From JABAAE01 sp036336715 (GTDB taxonomy: Bacteria > Planctomycetota > Planctomycetia > Pirellulales > Pirellulaceae), in assembly GCA_036336715.1 (NCBI GenBank), contig JAYZFP010000064.1, forward strand, positions 25,878-89,877: a DNA stretch of 64,000 nt, in the 5' to 3' direction. The translations under genes and the position numbers were made by a program. How positions within the stretch are numbered: the stretch's first letter is position 1; every line of letters begins with the position of its first letter. Below, piece by piece: positions 20,640 to 30,614 of this stretch. The notes beneath the pieces were generated by a model that was not told the DNA's origin, ran no database searches, and saw only the letters and a list, made by a program, of their open reading frames with translations.

Positions 20640-21662
20640 TCAATCCTGTTGCCTGAAAAGGGAGAAGAAAATCCTTTGCTGAAAAGCGGCTCGCAGTTTC
20701 CCGATTTTCGGTTTCATCGAAGGATCGGCTTTTTCCACCCACTCGCCCACCGTTTGATTCCAAAGGGAAACCGCGGCCAGCGGTGAGGTCGCCTGCTTGT
20801 CCTGACCCAGGTAATCAAGCAGCTTCCAGGACTTTACCGAAGCGATCTTCCCGTCCACGAAGGCGTTCCGCTGATCAGCCGGCAAGCGGTCATATTCATC
20901 GGCCAAAAGGTGAAACCAGGCCTCCATCAACAACAGCGAATTTTCCTTCAAGCGGTCGCCGCGTTCCGCGGAAATAAAGGAAGTCGTCTCCTGCAAGTCC
21001 ATCCCCGCCTCCAATTCGGCAATTACCCGGGAAACCAGTTCTTTTCGGGTCTCCATGACATGGACCCCCAAATCCTCAGTGGTCAACCAGAAGACGGTCG
21101 CTTCCCGTACCGTCCGCAAGGTGGCTTCCTCTTTTTCCCCGGGCGTCTCGCTTAACCAGCGGTCAATATCGGTAAACAGCTCATCAGAAATGGTGGTCAA
21201 TTCCTGGCCAGCTTTTTCCGGGTAGAGCATGGCAGCATTGTCGTAGGCCAGGTTACTGAATTCGTCCACTAATTGGAGCTGTTTTTTGAGATAAACCTCC
21301 GCAACCTTCGGATCGCCAATTCCGGCATATTCATCCACGCGAATTTCAAACCAGACCCTTTTGAGAATTTCGATGTTGGCCAACAGTCTTTCATTTTGTG
21401 CAGGAGACAGCGAAGCACCGGACTGTCCTTTTTTGCCGAAAATGGCCGTCGCCTCTCCAGCGAATCGATCCACCAGGGCAAGCTGAATCGGACGGTCGTA
21501 CTGATTCAGGTCCCGCAGGACGACCCAATACAGGAGTTGATTGTGCGAGGCGTCTCTCGGATGGGGCAGGTTGGTAAAACGCCAGTAGACCATCCCCAGC
21601 GAAGTTCCGACCAAGCCAAACAACACGAGGGCAAACGCAATATTTCGACGGTTCATTGGCAA
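20640..21662 (-). CDS. Hypothetical membrane-anchored helical protein
   Basis: 340 residues. One N-terminal hydrophobic helix (IAFALVLFGLVGTSLGMVYW) anchors or exports it. The rest is predicted mostly helical (repeated LVDRFAGEATAIF, LVDEFSNLAYDNAAMLY, ELVSRVIAELEAGMDLQETT stretches) with no cysteine pair, no nucleotide motif and no known catalytic signature. I do not recognise the family. It is transcribed alone, convergent with the 68-aa gene and divergent from the PHA-granule-type gene (131 bp apart). Confidence 0.7.
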   Translation of the reverse strand: MPMNRRNIAFALVLFGLVGTSLGMVYWRFTNLPHPRDASHNQLLYWVVLRDLNQYDRPIQLALVDRFAGEATAIFGKKGQSGASLSPAQNERLLANIEILKRVWFEIRVDEYAGIGDPKVAEVYLKKQLQLVDEFSNLAYDNAAMLYPEKAGQELTTISDELFTDIDRWLSETPGEKEEATLRTVREATVFWLTTEDLGVHVMETRKELVSRVIAELEAGMDLQETTSFISAERGDRLKENSLLLMEAWFHLLADEYDRLPADQRNAFVDGKIASVKSWKLLDYLGQDKQATSPLAAVSLWNQTVGEWVEKADPSMKPKIGKLRAAFQQRIFFSLFRQQD

Positions 21663-21793
21663 TACTAAGAAACCTGTTTGGATAAGCTGTGGGACCGAGT
21701 CGCGTACCGGGAGAGAGACCTACTGCAAATGGATCCCTTTTGGATGTAAAATTGCATTCGTTTTAATTGATAGAGCCCATTCGAAAGCGAATC

Positions 21794-22102
21794 ATGCCGA
21801 GTTTCAAGGCGAATTTTGAACATAATCGGGGAAAAGAAGAGGCCCTGACACGACTCAAGTCTTTCTCCGAGGAAGTCCGCAGCAAATATGGCTCTCAAGT
21901 CAGTGAAATGGAAGAGACCTGGGACGACGATGGCAACCTGCATTTCGGATTCACGGCACTGGGACTGAAAATCAGCGGTCAGCTTTCAATAGATGACCAA
22001 AACGCCAGGATTGATGGCCAACTTCCGTTTGCGGCGGTTGCCTTTCGGGGAAAGATTGAACAGGAAATTACTGCCGCGCTGGCGAACGCTTTCGAGAATT
22101 AG
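21794..22102 (+). CDS. Polyhydroxyalkanoic-acid-system (PHA_gran_rgn) family protein
   Basis: 102 residues from the ATG at 21794 (MPSFKANFEHNRGKEEALTR); nine further in-frame residues upstream look non-coding. The pattern KEEALTRLKSFSEEV, then a W/D-rich beta segment, LGLKISGQLSIDD and a C-terminal helix (KIEQEITAALANAF) fits the small PHA_gran_rgn family, a SRPBCC-like fold of uncertain role often near PHA genes in proteobacteria. No PHA synthase gene is nearby, so a role in storage granules is only suggested by the family name. Confidence 0.7.
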   Translation: MPSFKANFEHNRGKEEALTRLKSFSEEVRSKYGSQVSEMEETWDDDGNLHFGFTALGLKISGQLSIDDQNARIDGQLPFAAVAFRGKIEQEITAALANAFEN

Positions 22103-22233
22103 GATTTTCTTCGCCGCGGGTTTCTGGAGCAAGCCACTCCCTGCTGAATACTTTTTCCGCGGAAAACCCGCCCCCGCCGGGCCCTAGATCGGGACGATCG
22201 GGTCCAACCTCCATCCCTATCAGGAAAAATCAG

Positions 22234-23283
22234 ATGTCTTTTGGATTTGGAATCATTGGCTGCGGGATGATTTCCCGCTTTCATGCCAAAGCGATCGCGG
22301 ATCTCGACAATGCCCACCTCGTTGGTTGCTGGAACCGCAACCCGGAACCGGCTCAAAACCTTGCCGCCGAAACGGGATGCACGGCTTATTCTTCGCTCGA
22401 GGAGATGCTGGAAAATCCTGAAATACAGGTGGTCACCATCGGCACAGCCAGTGGAGCCCACCTGGAACCGGCACTAGCCGCTGCCCGGGCAGGCAAACAC
22501 CTGATCATTGAAAAACCTCTCGAAGTGACGCTCGAACGCTGCGACCAGATCATTCGGGCCTGCGAAGAAAACGGTGTCAAACTGGCAACCATTTTCCCCT
22601 CCCGATTCCATGAGTCCTCCCGCCTGATGAAAGCGGCGGTTGAGCAAAACAAGTTCGGCAGGCTCACCGTCGGTGACGCCTACGTCAAATGGTATCGAAC
22701 CCAGGAATACTATGACAGCGGTGCCTGGCGCGGTACCTGGGAACTGGACGGGGGTGGAGCCCTGATGAACCAGGCAATTCACAGCGTCGACCTGCTCTAC
22801 TGGTTCATGGGGCCAGTCAAGTCAATCGTGGCCCAAACGGCTACCCTGGCCCACGACAGGATCGAAGTGGAGGATGTGGCAACCGCCTCCATCCAGTTTG
22901 AAAATGGAGCCCTGGGCGTCATTGAAGCCACCACGGCCGCTTTTCCCGGCGCCTTGAAAAAAATAGAAATCCACGGCTCCGAGGGGAGTGCGACACTTGA
23001 AGAAGAAGACATCAAGGTATGGGATTTCTCAAACCCTTCCCCCGAAGACCAGTCCCTGCTGGAAAGGATGTCGGACCAGACCGAAACCGGAGGGGGAGCG
23101 GCAGATCCTGCAGCGATTGGACACCATGGGCATACCGAACTGTTCCGGGACACCCTCTCTGCCATCGAGAACGATGGCACCCCGCTGGTTGATGGCTACG
23201 AGGGCCGGCGGAGCGTGGAGATCATTCTCGGGATCTACCAGGCCGCCCAATCGGGTCAACGCGTGGACCTGCCTTTGGAATAA
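22234..23283 (+). CDS. Gfo/Idh/MocA-family NAD(P)-dependent oxidoreductase
   Basis: 349 residues with no signal peptide, so cytoplasmic. The Rossmann motif FGIIGCGMISRFHAKAIADL is intact, and the conserved EKPLEVTLERCDQI segment carries the catalytic-region lysine. The C-terminal alpha/beta domain has GGGALMNQAIHSVDLLYWFM with the usual histidine. These enzymes oxidise or reduce sugars and inositols; planctomycetes have many paralogues, so the substrate cannot be assigned. AGGA lies 10 nt before the ATG. A second family member at 60059-61033 is exported and has a degraded Rossmann motif. Confidence 0.92.
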   Translation: MSFGFGIIGCGMISRFHAKAIADLDNAHLVGCWNRNPEPAQNLAAETGCTAYSSLEEMLENPEIQVVTIGTASGAHLEPALAAARAGKHLIIEKPLEVTLERCDQIIRACEENGVKLATIFPSRFHESSRLMKAAVEQNKFGRLTVGDAYVKWYRTQEYYDSGAWRGTWELDGGGALMNQAIHSVDLLYWFMGPVKSIVAQTATLAHDRIEVEDVATASIQFENGALGVIEATTAAFPGALKKIEIHGSEGSATLEEEDIKVWDFSNPSPEDQSLLERMSDQTETGGGAADPAAIGHHGHTELFRDTLSAIENDGTPLVDGYEGRRSVEIILGIYQAAQSGQRVDLPLE

Positions 23284-23720
23284 AGCTCCCCAGCACATTG
23301 TCAAAACGGTTCAGGCGTTCGTTCCGATTGTTTGCAAGGGCAGGGGGGGGCCTGGAGCGAACCGAATCCAACATCACGGGCACGCCAGGCCCCTGGGAGG
23401 CTGCGTTCGGTTTTCCGACCAGGTGAGCTGATTGACTGCGTCGCCAAAAATCAGCCAGACAGTCCCGGGAATCCCGGAACAGGGCCCCCTCAACAGCCAC
23501 CTGTCACACCTGGGCAGCTGTTCGGTGACAGTCGCCCAAACCACTTTCCACCCTCCCTGGAGGCCATCACGGGCTTTCTTTTCCCGATTCCTGACATTGG
23601 AATGGTGAAAATCAGCGATGCGCTCGACCGAATGTCGAATTCACCTTTTCCATTTCCCTGATTCTTGTCAAAATCCAGCTTCCATTCACTCACTGCTGGC
23701 GGCGACAGGGATGTCGCGTT
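23284..23720. other. Intergenic region, nothing recognised
   Basis: About 440 bp between two plus-strand genes. It contains a run of eight G (from 23343) and P/G-rich open frames without family signal. I see no RNA gene, terminator or promoter I would defend. Confidence 0.5.
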
Positions 23721-24701
23721 ATGAAGGCAACTCGCAAAAAAATAGTCGACCTCGGCGTTTACCTCCTGGTCCGGATCATTATCTGTGTCATCCAGGCACT
23801 CCCTATCAAGGTATGCGACCAGATCGCAAAAACCCTGGCCTGGCTTGCTGTCGATGTCTTTCGGATCCGGGCAAAGCTGATCGATAAAAACCTGTCCTCT
23901 GTTTTTCCTCATTTCAGCGAAAAGCAGCGACGAAAGGTTTCAAAGTCCATGTGGCGCCACCTCTGCCTGATGGTCTTCGAAATAGCCCATGCTCCCAGGA
24001 AAATCCACGAAACCAACTGGCAGGATTTCATTGCTGTCAAAAACCGGCGAGAGATCGTTCGCAACCTGCTGCTCGAACGTCCCAAGAGCCTGGTCTCCGG
24101 ACATTACGGAAATTTTGAAATGGGAGGCTACGTTACCGGCATGCTCGGCTTTCCGGGGTACACCGTAGCCCGCACGCTGGACAATCCCCACCTCGACCGT
24201 TTTTTCAAAAAGTTCCGCGAGGCGCACGGTCAATACATCCTCAGCACCGCCGGCAGCTCAACTGCCATCCAGGAGCAACTCGCAAACAACCAGTGCCTGA
24301 CGTTGCTGGGTGACCAACATACCGAAATGGGAGCCGTCTGGGTCGAGTTCCTCGGCAGGGAAGCTGCCTGCCACAAATCACTGGCGGTTTTCACTCTCAG
24401 CTACGACGCACCGATGATCGTGGTGTACAGCAAACGAACCCGAAAGTACCCGGACTCCCGGGAGACTGAACCCATGCAGTTTGAAATCGGCTGCAAAGGA
24501 GTTGTCGACCCACGCGAATTGCCCGAAGAAATCAATGGCGTCCGCGATCTCACCAAATGGTACAACCGAATGCTGGAAGAGATCATCCTTGCAGATCCGG
24601 AACAGTACTGGTGGGTTCACAATCGTTGGAAACCCAAGCCCCAAAGAAAAAAGAAGGGCGCCACACCTGCCGTGAAAGCAGCAGAAAACAGGGCTGCCTG
24701 A
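23721..24701 (+). CDS. Lysophospholipid acyltransferase (LpxL/HtrB-like)
   Basis: 326 residues. An N-terminal hydrophobic stretch (VYLLVRIIICVIQALPIKVC) precedes the acyltransferase core. The HX4E/D catalytic motif is in LVSGHYGNFEMGGY, with TVARTLDNPHLDRFFKKFRE and LTLLGDQHTEMGAVWVEFLG after it as in the LPLAT_LABLAT group. It probably adds a late acyl chain to lipid A or to another membrane lipid at the inner membrane. The C-terminus is rich in K, R and A. It is convergent with the carboxyltransferase gene, the two stops lying 54 bp apart. Confidence 0.88.
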   Translation: MKATRKKIVDLGVYLLVRIIICVIQALPIKVCDQIAKTLAWLAVDVFRIRAKLIDKNLSSVFPHFSEKQRRKVSKSMWRHLCLMVFEIAHAPRKIHETNWQDFIAVKNRREIVRNLLLERPKSLVSGHYGNFEMGGYVTGMLGFPGYTVARTLDNPHLDRFFKKFREAHGQYILSTAGSSTAIQEQLANNQCLTLLGDQHTEMGAVWVEFLGREAACHKSLAVFTLSYDAPMIVVYSKRTRKYPDSRETEPMQFEIGCKGVVDPRELPEEINGVRDLTKWYNRMLEEIILADPEQYWWVHNRWKPKPQRKKKGATPAVKAAENRAA

Positions 24702-24755
24702 ACTCATTTCCGGAAGCGGTTTTCGCAGGAGCTGCAGAATTGTTTACCGCCGGAC

Positions 24756-26357
24756 TCAAACCTGCAGAACCCCGGTGCGAAACGGTTCGTCGATCGCGTG
24801 GCGGGTCGACAGTTCGAGGCAGCGAATAACGACTTCCCGGGTGGAAGCAGGCTCAATAATCCCGTCCACCCACCCCCGGGCCGCTCCATAGCGGATATCC
24901 GTTGTGGTCTGGTAGGCCTCGGTGACCTGGCTCCTCAATTCTTCCAGCTCTTCGCTGTCGGGTTCCTGGCCCTGCCGCTTCAGCGCCGCAATCTGAATAT
25001 CCAGTAACGTGGAAGCCGCCTGCTTGCCACCCATCACGGCGTACTTCGCGTTGGGCCAGGCAAAAAGAAATCGGGGGTCAAACGCCTTGCCGCAAAGTGC
25101 ATAGTTACCGGCTCCGTAACTGCCACCGGTGATGATCGTCACCTTGGGAACCCGGCTGTTGGAAATGGCATTAACAATCTTGGCACCCTTGCGAATGATC
25201 CCCGCCTGCTCACTGTCCCGTCCAACCATGAACCCCATCACATCCTGCAGGAAGAGCAGGGGGGTCCAGGTCTGGTTGCAATCCATGATGAAACGGGCCG
25301 TCTTGTCGGCACTGTCATGGTAGATCACGCCCCCAAACTGCATCCCCTCGCTGCGGGTCATTTCAGCCTGGTGCTGGTTGGCAATGATGCCAACGCTGAA
25401 CCCGCCCACCCGGGCGTAGCCGCAGACCATGGTTTTTCCATACTCGGCTTTGTACTCTTCGAAGGATCCCCCGTCCGCGACACAATCGATCAACTGTCGT
25501 ACATCAAACTGGCCGGTCGCGTCAGGAGAAACAAGATCGTAGATCCGGGTTCCCGGCAAAGACGCTGGCTTGGCTTCCTTCCTGCGGAATTTTTCCGACC
25601 GCATATCGGTGGGCAAGGCCTCCACCAGGTCCGCCAGACGCCTCAGGCAACTCTCGTCATCCGGGTCCTGAAAGTCGATCGTGCCGCTGACCTCGGCGTG
25701 CATTTCGGCCCCTCCGAGTTCCTCGTGGGTGACCTCCTGACCAATCGCGCTTTTGACCAAAGCCGGCCCGGCAAGATAAAGCCCCGACCCCTCGGTCATC
25801 AGGATCTTGTCACAAAGCACTGGCAGGTAACCGCCACCAGCAACGCAGTTTCCCATAATCGCCGCAATCTGTGGGATTCCCATGGCACTGATCACCGAAT
25901 TGTTGCGGAAGATTCGACCAAAATCATCCTCGTCAGGGAAAATCTCATCCTGGAGTGGGAGAAACACACCGGCCGAGTCGACCAGGTAAACCAATGGAAT
26001 CCGGTTGGTCATCGCAATCCGCTGGGCCCGCAGCACCTTTTTGCAGGTCATCGGAAAAAACGCCCCAGCCTTGATGGTGGCATCATTGGCAATCAACATC
26101 ACCGACCGACCCCGGATCCGACCAATGCCACAGACCACGCCGGCCGAGGGAGCTCCACCCCAGTCCTCGTACATCCCCCAGGCAGACCAGAGGCCGATCT
26201 CCAGAAATTCCTGCTCATGATCGAGCAATTTCCCGATCCGTTCCCGGGCCGTCAATCGTCCCTTGGAGTGTTGGCGTTCGATGGACCTGGGACCGCCGCC
26301 CCGTTTGATCTCTTCCTGTTGCTGCTGAATGGCCGCATTGATTTCATTCCACTGCAT
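24756..26357 (-). CDS. Acyl-CoA carboxylase carboxyltransferase subunit (MccB-type)
   Basis: 533 residues from the ATG at 26357, with GGGGA just upstream; the open frame beyond it is spurious. Two crotonase-like carboxyltransferase domains are visible: RQHSKGRLTARERIGKLLD, IANDATIKAGAFFP, LVDSAGVFLPLQDEIFPDED, GNCVAGGGYLPVL and LGGAEMHAEVSGTIDF in the first, GGSYGAGNYALCGKAFDPRF and FAWPNAKYAVMGGKQAAS in the second. IANDATIKAG and the LPLQDEIFPD loop favour methylcrotonyl-CoA carboxylase (leucine breakdown) over propionyl-CoA carboxylase. No biotin carboxylase/carrier gene is next to it, so the partner is coded elsewhere. Confidence 0.9.
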   Translation of the reverse strand: MQWNEINAAIQQQQEEIKRGGGPRSIERQHSKGRLTARERIGKLLDHEQEFLEIGLWSAWGMYEDWGGAPSAGVVCGIGRIRGRSVMLIANDATIKAGAFFPMTCKKVLRAQRIAMTNRIPLVYLVDSAGVFLPLQDEIFPDEDDFGRIFRNNSVISAMGIPQIAAIMGNCVAGGGYLPVLCDKILMTEGSGLYLAGPALVKSAIGQEVTHEELGGAEMHAEVSGTIDFQDPDDESCLRRLADLVEALPTDMRSEKFRRKEAKPASLPGTRIYDLVSPDATGQFDVRQLIDCVADGGSFEEYKAEYGKTMVCGYARVGGFSVGIIANQHQAEMTRSEGMQFGGVIYHDSADKTARFIMDCNQTWTPLLFLQDVMGFMVGRDSEQAGIIRKGAKIVNAISNSRVPKVTIITGGSYGAGNYALCGKAFDPRFLFAWPNAKYAVMGGKQAASTLLDIQIAALKRQGQEPDSEELEELRSQVTEAYQTTTDIRYGAARGWVDGIIEPASTREVVIRCLELSTRHAIDEPFRTGVLQV

Positions 26358-26721
26358 CGTTTTCCCCTGATGAATCGCCGCGGCTGTATTGTATACCGGG
26401 AGCCCTGGTTCTTTGAAAGACAGTCCACACAGAACCGGTGAAAAACTCCCAACGACCCTGCTGGACATTTATCGGCCGACCCTCCATTTCCGGGAACAGC
26501 CGGGACCCAACCTCCCATCAACTGAGCAACCCAACCCGCTGAGTAACCCAACCCGCTGAGCAACCGTTACTTTTGCGGTGGGTGATCGACCGGGATTTCG
26601 AATCTGGCTGAGGGTGATTGGCTTTCTTTCAGATCGACCGTAGCCAACACACAAAAATGGACTTTTTGTTCGCACAGCAACCGCTGAATCCACGCTGAAA
26701 CGACGCAGTTTCCACCGTGCT
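26358..26721. other. Intergenic region with tandem repeat
   Basis: About 360 bp between two minus-strand genes. It holds a 17-bp tandem repeat (26522-26565). An antisense-looking 100-codon frame here has no family signal and is not accepted. Confidence 0.5.
26522..26565. repeat. 17-bp tandem repeat
   Basis: CTGAG(C/T)AACCCAACCCG in two full copies (16 of 17 identical) plus 10 bp of a third. Confidence 0.85.
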
Positions 26722-28200
26722 CTAGCGGCCTGCCATCTGGTAGATCGGCAGATGGCGATAATAGACTTCAAGACTGTAGATGCAAAGACAGGTCACGTAG
26801 AGACGTCCCCCGGGTCCACCATAGGGGTCTCCCTCGTGATCCCAGCTTCCAGCGTCCACACCACTTTTCCTCTGTTTTTGCGGCAACACGGTTTTCAGGT
26901 TTTCGTTCCATTTCTCCCACGTCTCTTCGTCCAGGTTCCTCATCACCTGGGTTGCGTAGTACCAGTAGTAGACGTTCTTCTGGGACCAGCGGATTGGATT
27001 GTCCAGCAGGTAGTCCGCACCTGCCGCCAGCCGGGAATCATCCTGTTTCCATCCTAGGTACTGTCGGCACAGCAAACCCTCAGCGGTCATGGCAAGACTG
27101 GGTTCATGATCTGATTCATAACGAAAACGACTTCCACTGGGCAGCATGACGGAATCAACAAAAGCCTCTGCCCGTTCCAGGATGGTCGGGTCATACTCAA
27201 TGCCCGCATATTTGGCACTTTGGAAAAGCATGATGAACCAACCGGTAACCGACAGATCAGATCGCTCGGAACCGACTTCGTATTTCCATCCGCCCCGCTT
27301 TCCCTGGGCCTGGCTGGCAAACTTGACGGCTTCCCTGGCTGGACCGATCAGTGCTTCATCCTGGGTCAGAGCGACCAGCTCGCACAGGGAGATGGAACAG
27401 ATGGCGTGCGAATAAAGGCTGTGGGAAAGACTGGCGCTTCGCTCAACAAAATGCCCGTTCCCGCTCTGGTTGCGAATCAGGTATTTCAGTGCCTTGGCAA
27501 CGTTTTTACTGTACTTGCCCTGCTGGTGCGTCTCCCCATGTCCCAGAAACGCCAACAGCGCCAAACCGGTTGCCGCCGTGGTGTTTTCTTCTCCCACCAG
27601 GCTCCGGTAGGGCCCCTTGAGACTCCAGGATCCATCCCGTTGTTGATTGCGGGCCAGCCATTTCAGACCGAGCTCCACCGCATCTTCGGTTTCAGGGGTT
27701 CCCCCAAACCGCTTGAGCAGTCCCTGGCGGTTCTGCTCGCCGCGGCCCGTCAGGGCAAATCCCGGGTTGTTGCTGGGATTGATTGGATTGGGAGCAGAAC
27801 TTTCGATCTCCACGAGCTCCGGCTCAAACGCCTCGGCAGCATCGTTGGAACTGATTTCCATCTGTTCCGCGTTGACCTCGGGAACAAATTCTTCGTCGCT
27901 CGACAACTCGAATTCCTGATCAAAATCATCCTCGATCGACTCGGTGTCCATGAACAGCGAAAAGCGTCCCTCCCCGGTACCCGGAATGTAGATCAGGGCA
28001 ATGACCAGAATCAGGATCATGTGAAAGACGAAACTGACCAGGGCGGACGGCATGCTCCTCAGGCCACTGCGTCCGATTTTCTGCAGCTGCGTTTCCTCTT
28101 CGCTGTCAGGCAAAGCGCGAACCTTGACGCTGACCTTCTTTTTTTTCTTCGGCTGCAGATGTTCCGGGAGAGGGCCCGCCGATGTTTCTCTGTTTTTCAT
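26722..28200 (-). CDS. Membrane-anchored prenyltransferase/squalene-oxidase-repeat (alpha/alpha-toroid) protein
   Basis: 492 residues. A basic cytoplasmic N-terminus (LQPKKKKKVSVK) is followed by one membrane helix (ALVSFVFHMILILVIALIYI, about residues 55-75), an acidic linker (about 90-140) and a toroid domain. Repeats include LGLKWLARNQQRDGSWSLKG, LKYLIRNQSGNGHF, RGGWKYEVGSERSDLSVTGW and a C-terminal LEVYYRHLPIYQ. It lacks a DxDD motif, so enzymatic cyclase activity is not expected; scaffold or binding roles are possible. It is a larger, anchored paralogue of the secreted protein at 2004-3116. Confidence 0.85.
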   Translation of the reverse strand: MKNRETSAGPLPEHLQPKKKKKVSVKVRALPDSEEETQLQKIGRSGLRSMPSALVSFVFHMILILVIALIYIPGTGEGRFSLFMDTESIEDDFDQEFELSSDEEFVPEVNAEQMEISSNDAAEAFEPELVEIESSAPNPINPSNNPGFALTGRGEQNRQGLLKRFGGTPETEDAVELGLKWLARNQQRDGSWSLKGPYRSLVGEENTTAATGLALLAFLGHGETHQQGKYSKNVAKALKYLIRNQSGNGHFVERSASLSHSLYSHAICSISLCELVALTQDEALIGPAREAVKFASQAQGKRGGWKYEVGSERSDLSVTGWFIMLFQSAKYAGIEYDPTILERAEAFVDSVMLPSGSRFRYESDHEPSLAMTAEGLLCRQYLGWKQDDSRLAAGADYLLDNPIRWSQKNVYYWYYATQVMRNLDEETWEKWNENLKTVLPQKQRKSGVDAGSWDHEGDPYGGPGGRLYVTCLCIYSLEVYYRHLPIYQMAGR

Positions 28201-28450
28201 CGCTGAGCCGGGGTCAAATCCGGTCTGGAGTGGATGGAATCAGCCGGGGCCCAAACGCCCCGCGTGCAACATCTCCAATTATAGACTTCAATCAGGTTTT
28301 TGGCGTTGCCAGTTCGGGGAAAGTCTCCGTTCCGGGGCTGGTTTCTTCATTTCATGCCGCCCGGACAATCGAATCAACTGGAAAAACAGGAAGCAGACGC
28401 CCGGACCCCTGTGCAACCGGGCCGCAATTGGTTAAACTGGAGGCAAATGA

Positions 28451-28524
<74 letters not shown>

Positions 28525-28546
28525 CTTGGTCTTCGGACAACAAAAC

Positions 28547-28583
28547 CCCACGGTAGCGAAATGACGCAGCCGTGGGTTTTTTT
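28547..28583 (+). terminator. Terminator after tRNA-Met
   Basis: Stem CCCACGG/CCGTGGG with a 16-nt loop, followed by seven T; flanking AAAA/TTTT can extend the stem. Confidence 0.8.
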
Positions 28584-29179
28584 ATTGCGCTCGTAGAGAG
28601 ACAAAGCCGCTTATTCCCCGGTATTCAAAGGGGTTGCGACGGTGGGTGGGTGGTGAGAGTCTCTCTGATGAAGGTGATCTATCCACACGCCTGGCCGGCT
28701 GACGACCCGATTTTGGCCCGAGCTCTTGACCGTCTCTCCGTTTCAACCACGCTGGGTTTCAAGGAGTTGCTCCCCCCTTTTCGGTCGCAACCTGCGGATT
28801 TTGCCTTCGCGGCGGGGAAGGCATCTTCAAACGAAAGAACGGGACAGGCCAAAGACCGGGCAATCGGAGCGGTTCAGAAAGCCGCGTACCGGAAGGATGC
28901 GTGTTAAATCTGCCTCAGCGTCGACCGGCAAACAACCTGCCGCGAAAAAAAGGAAAGCCCGAATACGCGGGGCAGGGCGACAGAATGAGCCTGCACCTCG
29001 AAGAGTTGGTTTCGCGGTGGAAACAACCGTAGCCGGCAATGAAAACAAACCGGGATTTGACACCCCATTGTCCGATCGTTAGGCTGTTCCCATTGATTGC
29101 ATTTTGCAAGTTATCAGGCCCAGAGCGGACGCAAGCCCCCAGGCCAACTTTATGGACCCCTCAGAACAGGAAAGCGATC
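28584..29179. other. Intergenic region, no convincing gene
   Basis: About 600 bp. Several R/P/S-rich frames cross it, but none has a family motif, signal peptide or good start. It should hold the promoter of the following gene. Confidence 0.5.
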
Positions 29180-30505
29180 ATGGACAGCCCATCAAATTTT
29201 CGCATCACGTGGAACCCGTTAAACCATCGCTCACCCCACGCCTTTGCGGCCGGCGTTCGCCGGTTCGCGGCATCACTATTTTTCGTCGGCCTCTTGTCGT
29301 TTGCAGACCCGGGTTTGCTGATGGCTGACGATAAGAAAGAGGCAGCTGAAAAAGGGACCGAATCCCAAAACACCGGACGCTCCCTGGAGGAACGCAAGAA
29401 GCAGGCCAGACGCCCCTACAACTACATTCAACTGAGTTACATGAGGGTACCGGACGGTGGGGAGGAAGATTACCTGGCAATCGAGGCGGAATGGAAAGAA
29501 CTCCACGAGGGTCGTTGTCAGTTGGGCGATCTGTTGTTCTGGGGTTTGCTCAAGGTGGATAACCCCGAGGCAATGGGATGCCAGTTTGTGACGATGCAGG
29601 GATTCCATTCGCTGGATGACTCACGCAAATGGCCCCGCCTGGGCAAGGTCGCAAAGATGCTGGGCAAAGAGCTTGATGTGGACGCACTGATCGAAAGAAC
29701 CAAGGCTTCACGGGAGATCCTGCACTCGGAAACGTACGAAATGGTCGACTTTGTCGGATCTTCGTCTCCCGAAGTGGATATTGCACGGTTTGGTTTCTTT
29801 CAACCGGGTGAGGATCTTGATCAGGCGTACGTGGACGCAGAGAGGAACGAGGCCGCACCGAGATTCCAGACAATGGTCGACCTGAATCCGGCTTTCAAAA
29901 TGTGGGGTCTGACCCGACTGGTCAGCACCACCGCGAAAAACCGCTCGCACAAGTACCGAATCTTCCACCTGCTCGACTCGACGAAGCTCCCCAAAACAGA
30001 CGAGGAGCGACAGCAATTGGAGAAAAAGATCCGGGAGGCCCAACCCAAATCCGGCGGGCAGCCAGGGAATACGAACTGGAACAAACTGAGGAAATGGGTC
30101 AAAGGAGGCCAACTTCGCTGGGTGATGAGAACTTCCAGGGAGAGCAACCCTGTCGAAGCCGAGTGGGCGAAGTTAACCGGTTCCTGGAAAGCTCAGCATC
30201 CGAATGGGGGCTATCGCATCAAGCGTATCGAACCGTTCCAGGAGACGCTGGAATGGTACAACGAAAAAGGAGAGCTGAAGGGAACCACTACCATCCCGAT
30301 GCGAATCGAGGTCCGCGGGGGCGTCAACCACTTTTACTCCTACCACGCAAACCAGACGTTTCATACCACATACAAGGTTCATGACGGAAAGTGGTACGAA
30401 CAGTTGAGAGGCATCTACCGCGATTCCAAAACAGCACCGAATCGCTTCCTGGTTTACGACCGGATCGAGGAAGAGGAAGGCGACCGGAATTCCGAAAAAG
30501 AGTAG
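29180..30505 (+). CDS. Secreted or membrane-anchored protein of unknown function
   Basis: 441 residues from the ATG at 29180 (AGGAAAG 7 nt upstream); the 47 codons before it in frame look non-coding. A hydrophobic segment (FAASLFFVGLLSFADPGLLM, about residues 32-51) acts as signal or anchor. The middle (YNYIQLSYMRVPDGGEEDYL; LNPAFKMWGLTRLVS) reads like two dimeric alpha/beta-barrel (NIPSNAP-like) halves. The C-terminal part (LTGSWKAQHPNGGYRIKRIE) resembles a small lipocalin-like beta-barrel. I do not recognise a named family. No cysteine motif or catalytic triad is evident. Confidence 0.75.
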   Translation: MDSPSNFRITWNPLNHRSPHAFAAGVRRFAASLFFVGLLSFADPGLLMADDKKEAAEKGTESQNTGRSLEERKKQARRPYNYIQLSYMRVPDGGEEDYLAIEAEWKELHEGRCQLGDLLFWGLLKVDNPEAMGCQFVTMQGFHSLDDSRKWPRLGKVAKMLGKELDVDALIERTKASREILHSETYEMVDFVGSSSPEVDIARFGFFQPGEDLDQAYVDAERNEAAPRFQTMVDLNPAFKMWGLTRLVSTTAKNRSHKYRIFHLLDSTKLPKTDEERQQLEKKIREAQPKSGGQPGNTNWNKLRKWVKGGQLRWVMRTSRESNPVEAEWAKLTGSWKAQHPNGGYRIKRIEPFQETLEWYNEKGELKGTTTIPMRIEVRGGVNHFYSYHANQTFHTTYKVHDGKWYEQLRGIYRDSKTAPNRFLVYDRIEEEEGDRNSEKE

Positions 30506-30584
30506 GCCTTCGGGTCCGGTTCTCCATGCGATCCGATAGGGCCCGCGTTCAGGAATCCACACAAAGATGCCTGCCACGGACCTG

Positions 30585-30605
30585 GCGGCTCATTGGGCCG
30601 CTTTT
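30585..30605 (+). terminator. Weak putative terminator
   Basis: GCGGC/GCCGC stem with a 7-nt loop followed by TTTT, about 80 bp after the preceding stop and just before the convergent gene ends. Confidence 0.35.
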
Positions 30606-30614
30606 GATCAAATC

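Noticed and set aside
25317..26441. 374-codon plus-strand frame opposite the carboxyltransferase gene
   Set aside because: Shadow frame caused by codon bias; the minus-strand product is a textbook carboxyltransferase.
26469..26771. 100-codon minus-strand frame upstream of the carboxyltransferase
   Set aside because: R/S-rich, crosses a tandem repeat and overlaps the end of the toroid gene; no start signal or family.
28572..29082. Two overlapping plus-strand frames after the tRNA terminator
   Set aside because: Basic, low-information sequences with no motif, and the first begins in the terminator.
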